Made by a program: the position numbers and the translations under genes. Of a DNA stretch of 64,000 bases, positions 59,767 to 64,000 are shown in pieces. The stretch covers positions 200,769,750 to 200,833,749 of the forward strand of contig NC_134570.1 of NCBI RefSeq assembly GCF_050947875.1, given 5' to 3'. The notes below the pieces were generated by a model that had not been told where the DNA came from, did not search any database, and saw only the letters and a list, made by a program, of their open reading frames with translations. This DNA comes from Dermacentor variabilis. Taxonomy: Eukaryota; Arthropoda; Arachnida; Ixodida; Ixodidae. Within the stretch, counting starts at the first letter, position 1; every line of letters starts with the position of its first letter.

Positions 59767-61940
59767 TTGGCCAAGCAAGGGAACAAGATGAACAGGCTTC
59801 GTGCTTCATTACCATCGGTAATTTTTTATTCTGTCTACGTGGACGACATTCAAATAGCTTTCAAATCCTGTAACCTCGCAGTGTGCGAGAGACAGGTTAA
59901 GCATGGCTTGAACAAAGTATCAAAGTGGGCACAGAAAAGTGGATTTAAAATCAATCCTAACAAAAGTTCTTGTGTTCTTACAAGAAAGAGAGGCGTGGTC
60001 CCGGATCCTTGCATAGAACTGTGTGGACAACAAACACCTATCAACAAAGAGCACGATTTCCTAGGTATTATGCTTGACTATACGCTCACTTTCGTTCGAC
60101 ACATTAAATATCTGAAAGAAAAGTGTCTAAAAACAATGAACTTAATGAAACTTTTATCCCAGACTACATGGTGTAGTGACAGGAAGTGTTTAATGAATCT
60201 CTACAAGAGCCTAATTCGCTCTCGATTGGATTATGGTGCTGTAGTATGCAACTCTGCCGCCCCAAGCGCGCTAAAGATGCTAGATCCTCTTCACCATCTA
60301 GATATCCCCTTAGCCACTGGCGCTTTCAGAACAAGCTCGACTGAAAGCTCACATGCCGAATCGAATGAGTGGTCACTCCACCTGCAGAGATCATACATCA
60401 GCTTTACATATTTCCTTAACGTGCACTCTAATCTTGAACATTCAAGTTTTAATAACATTACCGATATGACGTGTGCTACAGTTTTCCGCAGTCGTCCCTC
60501 TATAAGACAGCCTTTCTCACTGCGTGTGAAGGAGTTTAGCGATGCAATGCATGTCCCACTCCTCGAGCATCGCTTACTGCACCTAACCAAGCTCTTACCT
60601 CGTTGGGAGTGGCAGGTGATAGATTGTGACGTATCCTTTCTAAAAGTTATAAAGCACGCTCCGTAGGTCAAAATTCGAATGCACTTCCTAGACCTTAAGT
60701 ACAAGCACTCATGCACACAGTTCTACACAGACGCTTCCAAGTCAGAAGCCTGAGTATCCTATGCAGCCACCGGTCCATCCTTCTCGGAATCCGATGTACT
60801 ACATCCAGAAACAAGTATCTTTACGGCTGAGGCTTGCGCACTATTGTCGGCAGTGAAGCATACAAGGAAATCAAAACTCCCATAATCAGATATATATACG
60901 GACTCCATAAGTGTTGTGAAAGCCTTGATGTCATTATGTAAACACAAAAATCCAGTAAAAAATGAACTCTGTTCAGTCCTGTGTAAATGATATATATCTA
61001 ACTAGCATCTGATTAGATGTTGGGTGCCTGGCCACAGGAACATCGAGGGTAACGTTCTAGTGGACCAGATGGCCACATCAATTTCATCGCATGCTGTTAA
61101 TCCTACCGCTGCAGTACCTGTCGCAGACCTGAAGCCCTTCTTACGAAGGAGAGTACGAAACCACTGGCAACGCTGGTGGGGCGCCGAAATAAATAACAAA
61201 CTGTATGTTATAAAGTCACAGTTAGGTTCTTGGCCCTCCGCAACAATATCACGGCGAAAAGATGTCCTATTCTGTCGTCTATGAAAAGGATACACATTTG
61301 GCACGCATAACTTTTTACTCACTGGAAGTGGTCATCCAACCTGTGGTAGATGCGCGGAGAGGCTGACCGTCCTCCACGTCCTTCTGGAGTGTCAGGAAGC
61401 CGAATCTGAGAGAAAGAAACATTTTACCCTAGCTTACCAGCAGCACATCCACCTTCATCTTGTAATGTTGCTCGGCCCAGAACCACTGTTTGACACCAAC
61501 GCAGTCCTAGGTTTCCTGAAAGATGTTGTGTTACATGTTATTAGCCCCACACATTCGTATCGTCTCCTCTCTTCAGAGGGTGCCGTTGTGATAGCTGTTA
61601 CGTATAGCACATGCCTCTAGGCCCTTGTGTTTCAAAGGCTCCGGTGAGGCAGTAGTGTTCCCGGTAATTTTACCATGTCACATATTTTCTGTGTTGCATT
61701 ATTCGTTGACGATAGATTTTAAAGCTCATATAACATGTCATTTCTCATCGACATAATCTTATTACAGATAGGTGTTAAGCACTCTAGAGTGACTATTTTT
61801 AAGGCCCTTTTACAGCAATGTCACATCAACTTCATAGCACTCATACCTACACTGCGAACTCATCACCATGGACCTGGCGCTCATTGGCCATACCTTGCCC
61901 TTGCGCCAATAAGCACCATATATTCATTCATCATGAATAA
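59767..61940 (+). pseudogene. RNase H-bearing LINE (I/jockey type), 5'-truncated
   Basis: The frame at 59767-60666 starts at RT motif C (IFYSVYVDDIQIAF) and continues with GFKINPNKSSCVLTRKR, FLGIMLDYTLTF, SLIRSRLDYGAVVCNSAAPS and the linker to LLPRWEW. After TAG the same region continues with the RNase H pieces FYTDASKSEA, TAEACALLSAV, IYTDSISVVKAL and CWVPGHRNIEGNVLVDQMA, then LRRRVRNHWQRWW and a zinc motif (GRCAERLTVLHVLLEC). The 3' UTR ends near 61940 with GGCGCTCATTGGCCAT and a short TCAT tail. Several stops; inactive. Motifs A and B of RT are absent. Confidence 0.85.
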
Positions 61941-62059
61941 CCGCCATACGAATCCTAACCGGTTTTATGGAGTTAATACTCCAGAATTACAATTACTCCG
62001 CAATCAGTCCACATTTTCGTGACCCCGGAATGAACTGGCGACAATGCTCAGAGGAATGG

Positions 62060-62205
62060 AATTAAGCGCCTTTATACCCGAGTAGGATGGGAATGAAATT
62101 ACGCCTTTCACAAAAAACTATAGGGGTGATTAGAGATCGCAGGGAGAGGCCCTCGTCTTGCAGTGGACATAACATGGGCAATAGTGATGGTGAATATGAT
62201 CGCAA
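62060..62205 (+). pseudogene. RTE-type LINE 3' tail
   Basis: GGGAGAGGCCCTCGTCTTGCAGTGGACATAACATGGG is a close parallel of the RTE end at 28530-28565, followed by a degraded (TGATGG)n-like tail. Coding sequence is lost. Confidence 0.65.
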
Positions 62206-63690
62206 ATAAAAAGCGATTTATGAACGGACTGCCACACTGGCTCCTGCGCCCAGCGGCTCACGCACGCCGTAAGCCCGCGGGCGTGGCACATTTGAAACAA
62301 TTTTTTGGAATTACACGCGAAGAAAACAAGCAAGCTGCATGATGCAATCTCTGCTCCGAAACTATTAGCGGCGACAACTTGGAGTGCTGCCCTCTCGCGA
62401 GTGACGTCACGGTCAGTACGCCGCTCGCTCCGGCTGACTCGGCTGCCACGCGCGCTCGTTCCCTTCGTGTATGCTTAGGGTATGCGTGGCTCCAGCCGTA
62501 CTTATTGCAGGATTGTGGTCTTCTTTCTGCTGACATGCCTGAACACCAGTTCCTTCTTCAAAAGCGCGTGAGTCGGGAAAATTTGCGGCTTGGATATCGC
62601 AAGGTATGTAGCGTTGAAGGGGTCTATTGCTTCTCCAATGCATATATGCGCGGGGTGTTTCCGTAAATATTGCGCCAGAAGAATAGCTGCAAATTCAACA
62701 TGCAAAATTCTGTGTGTTGCTTAGCTAAACACTTATTATTCCTTTTGTACTCAGCTGTGAGAGGCACTGCATTTTGCATGGAATTAAAAGCTTGGTATTT
62801 TGGGTCATTGTGTTGTCTGTGTCAGAAAAGCACTGCGCGGCTAAGCTGTCACCCAAAATTTTTATTACACTGGTGAGTTGCACTTGTCAAATATGGCCAC
62901 TTTCTTAGTGCGCAACAGAAAGAGTAAGGAGAGCATTTTGTATAAAAAATTGCTGTTACTTTCACCTCTCTGAAACAGGCCGCCATAAAACGAATTACTC
63001 ATGGCTGCTAAAATGACAGCGCGTCACGCAGATTATATAAATAGTTAATTCACAAATACCGTAGTAACAATCACCTGAAAGGAAAATTTTGTGGTTAAGA
63101 TCGAGAGGATTTCAATTGCTGGCGATAACATGTTGCATAGTGGTCCTCAGTAGCCTTTATCGCCAATATGGCATACCCCTCAAGCAACGGTAGCAACCGT
63201 CTGTCTTTATGTTGAGGCACGCTTTGTGCGCGAAACCCATTAGTTCACTACAACTTCGAAGTCCAACCATAAAGAAGTTTTTTACAGCGCCAATGTGAAT
63301 GCGGGAAGTATACTCGAGTTAATGCAGTGCCACTTAGGGTGCCTAGCAAAGGAGAATTCAAGTACCTCGTGTGTCACCATGTCTCCATCAAGCGTCGCTT
63401 AATTATACAAACGGAGAAACTCGCTTCGTCAGTACGTAAAAGAAACCTCGCAAACCGTCATAAGCAAGACATCACAAAGCTTACATATTTCACTCGATAT
63501 TTGACCCGCCACCACGGAATTATATCTTCAATATGCCCATATTATTAATGAATGACCCTTCGGCTTCTTTCTGGCTGCAGCCGCATAGCCGAAAAGTCAT
63601 ATTTCACTAAAACATTTGTCAGATTGCCAAAGAGATTAATCATGTATATTACTCAAGCAACAAACACCAGTAAATTGCTCAGTGGGCTCA
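62206..63690. other. No confirmed gene; GC-rich block with a candidate first exon
   Basis: 62380-62470 is unusually GC- and CpG-rich and holds an exact TGACGTCA (62402-62409). At 62535 an ATG opens MPEHQFLLQKRVSRENLRLG and meets a good splice-donor sequence, AAG|GTATGT, at 62603/62604. No domain supports this and no second exon was found. The rest (62700-63690) is AT-rich with no recognised element. Confidence 0.3.
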
Positions 63691-63732
63691 ATGGAGTAAA
63701 CCAGTGGGCGAGGCGGCAGCAATCCCGGCAAC

Positions 63733-64000
63733 ATGCTGAACAATCCCTTTTGTTTCATGCTACAGGTTAGTAGATATATGCCAACTCGTGGTTATCGATC
63801 GGATAACCGGTTTTTGCTGCTGCTGCCCTGCCCACTGCGTGTTAATTATTTTTTGTCTAGTATAATTAGCCCATTAATTAGAGATCTTCTGGTTTGCGAA
63901 GACGTAGAAGAAAATCCAGGTCCAACACAACAAGATCTCTTGCTAGAACTGTTTAATGGGCAAAGTAAAATTCTTTCTGCTATACAGGACATGCAAGCAA
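63733..64000 (+). CDS. CR1-like LINE ORF, 5' end with 2A-like motif (cut by window end)
   Basis: An open frame starting at ATG 63733 (or 63778) runs off the window. After a hydrophobic stretch (RFLLLLPCPLRVNYFLSSII) it reads LLVCEDVEENPGP at 63886-63924, then TQQDLLLELFNGQSKILSAI, which looks like the start of a coiled coil. DxExNPGP is the 2A ribosome-skipping core; many CR1-type LINE ORF proteins begin with an LLL(C/S)GDVExNPGP motif. Here the usual Gly before Asp is Glu, which may weaken function. The rest of the element should lie beyond 64000. Which ATG is used is undecided; the upstream stop is a TAA near 63700. Confidence 0.7.
   Translation, partial: MLNNPFCFMLQVSRYMPTRGYRSDNRFLLLLPCPLRVNYFLSSIISPLIRDLLVCEDVEENPGPTQQDLLLELFNGQSKILSAIQDMQA

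Overview
The window looks like nuclear DNA from a hard tick (Ixodidae, probably metastriate). The main support is a tRNA-derived SINE of the type abundant in ticks, with (ATT)n tail and A/B boxes. It sits among CR1-type, I-type (RNase H-bearing) and RTE LINEs, a Penelope-like element, Gypsy, mariner and piggyBac copies and many foldback MITEs, with no compact or operon-like gene organisation. This is recognition from memory, not a database match. No confident host protein-coding gene was found; the stretch is intergenic or intronic DNA made largely of transposable elements of different ages.

Layout. 1-12.9 kb: a 3' fragment of an I-type LINE (815-2515, minus), then AT-rich sequence with several foldback or hairpin repeats, including a 733-bp foldback with Penelope-like ends (9848-10580) and a near-perfect 137-bp hairpin (10955-11091). 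12.9-17.9 kb: a nearly full-length minus-strand LINE with ORF1 (zinc finger, coiled coil, esterase-like) and ORF2 (APE endonuclease, RT). 20-21.8 kb: a 5'-truncated CR1-type LINE on the plus strand. 22.6-23.7 kb: two SINE copies, each with a 13-bp target duplication, separated by a long compound microsatellite. 24.7-27 kb: a degraded Penelope-like element (RT plus GIY-YIG) bounded by about 93-bp inverted repeats and abutting a LINE fragment. 28-36 kb: RTE fragments, a foldback, and a broken mariner into which a complete piggyBac has inserted; the piggyBac carries the only long intact coding sequence in the window (about 598 aa after removing one predicted intron).

36-64 kb: sparse sequence with foldbacks, a tRNA-B-box-like degenerate array, a second I-type LINE ending in a 170-bp (CTCA)n tail, a minus-strand 28S rRNA pseudogene (50117-50721), a 78-bp minisatellite, a decayed CR1-type RT, a decayed Gypsy element with diverged LTRs, a third RNase H LINE (59767-61940), and at the right edge the 5' end of a CR1-like ORF carrying a 2A-like DVEENPGP motif.

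These parts do not form a pathway. The window records successive insertions. The most informative spots are the piggyBac inside mariner (TTAG duplication; deleting the insert restores the mariner reading frame), the loss of two of three catalytic aspartates in an otherwise intact piggyBac ORF, and the shared architecture of the Penelope-like element and the foldback at 9.8-10.6 kb.
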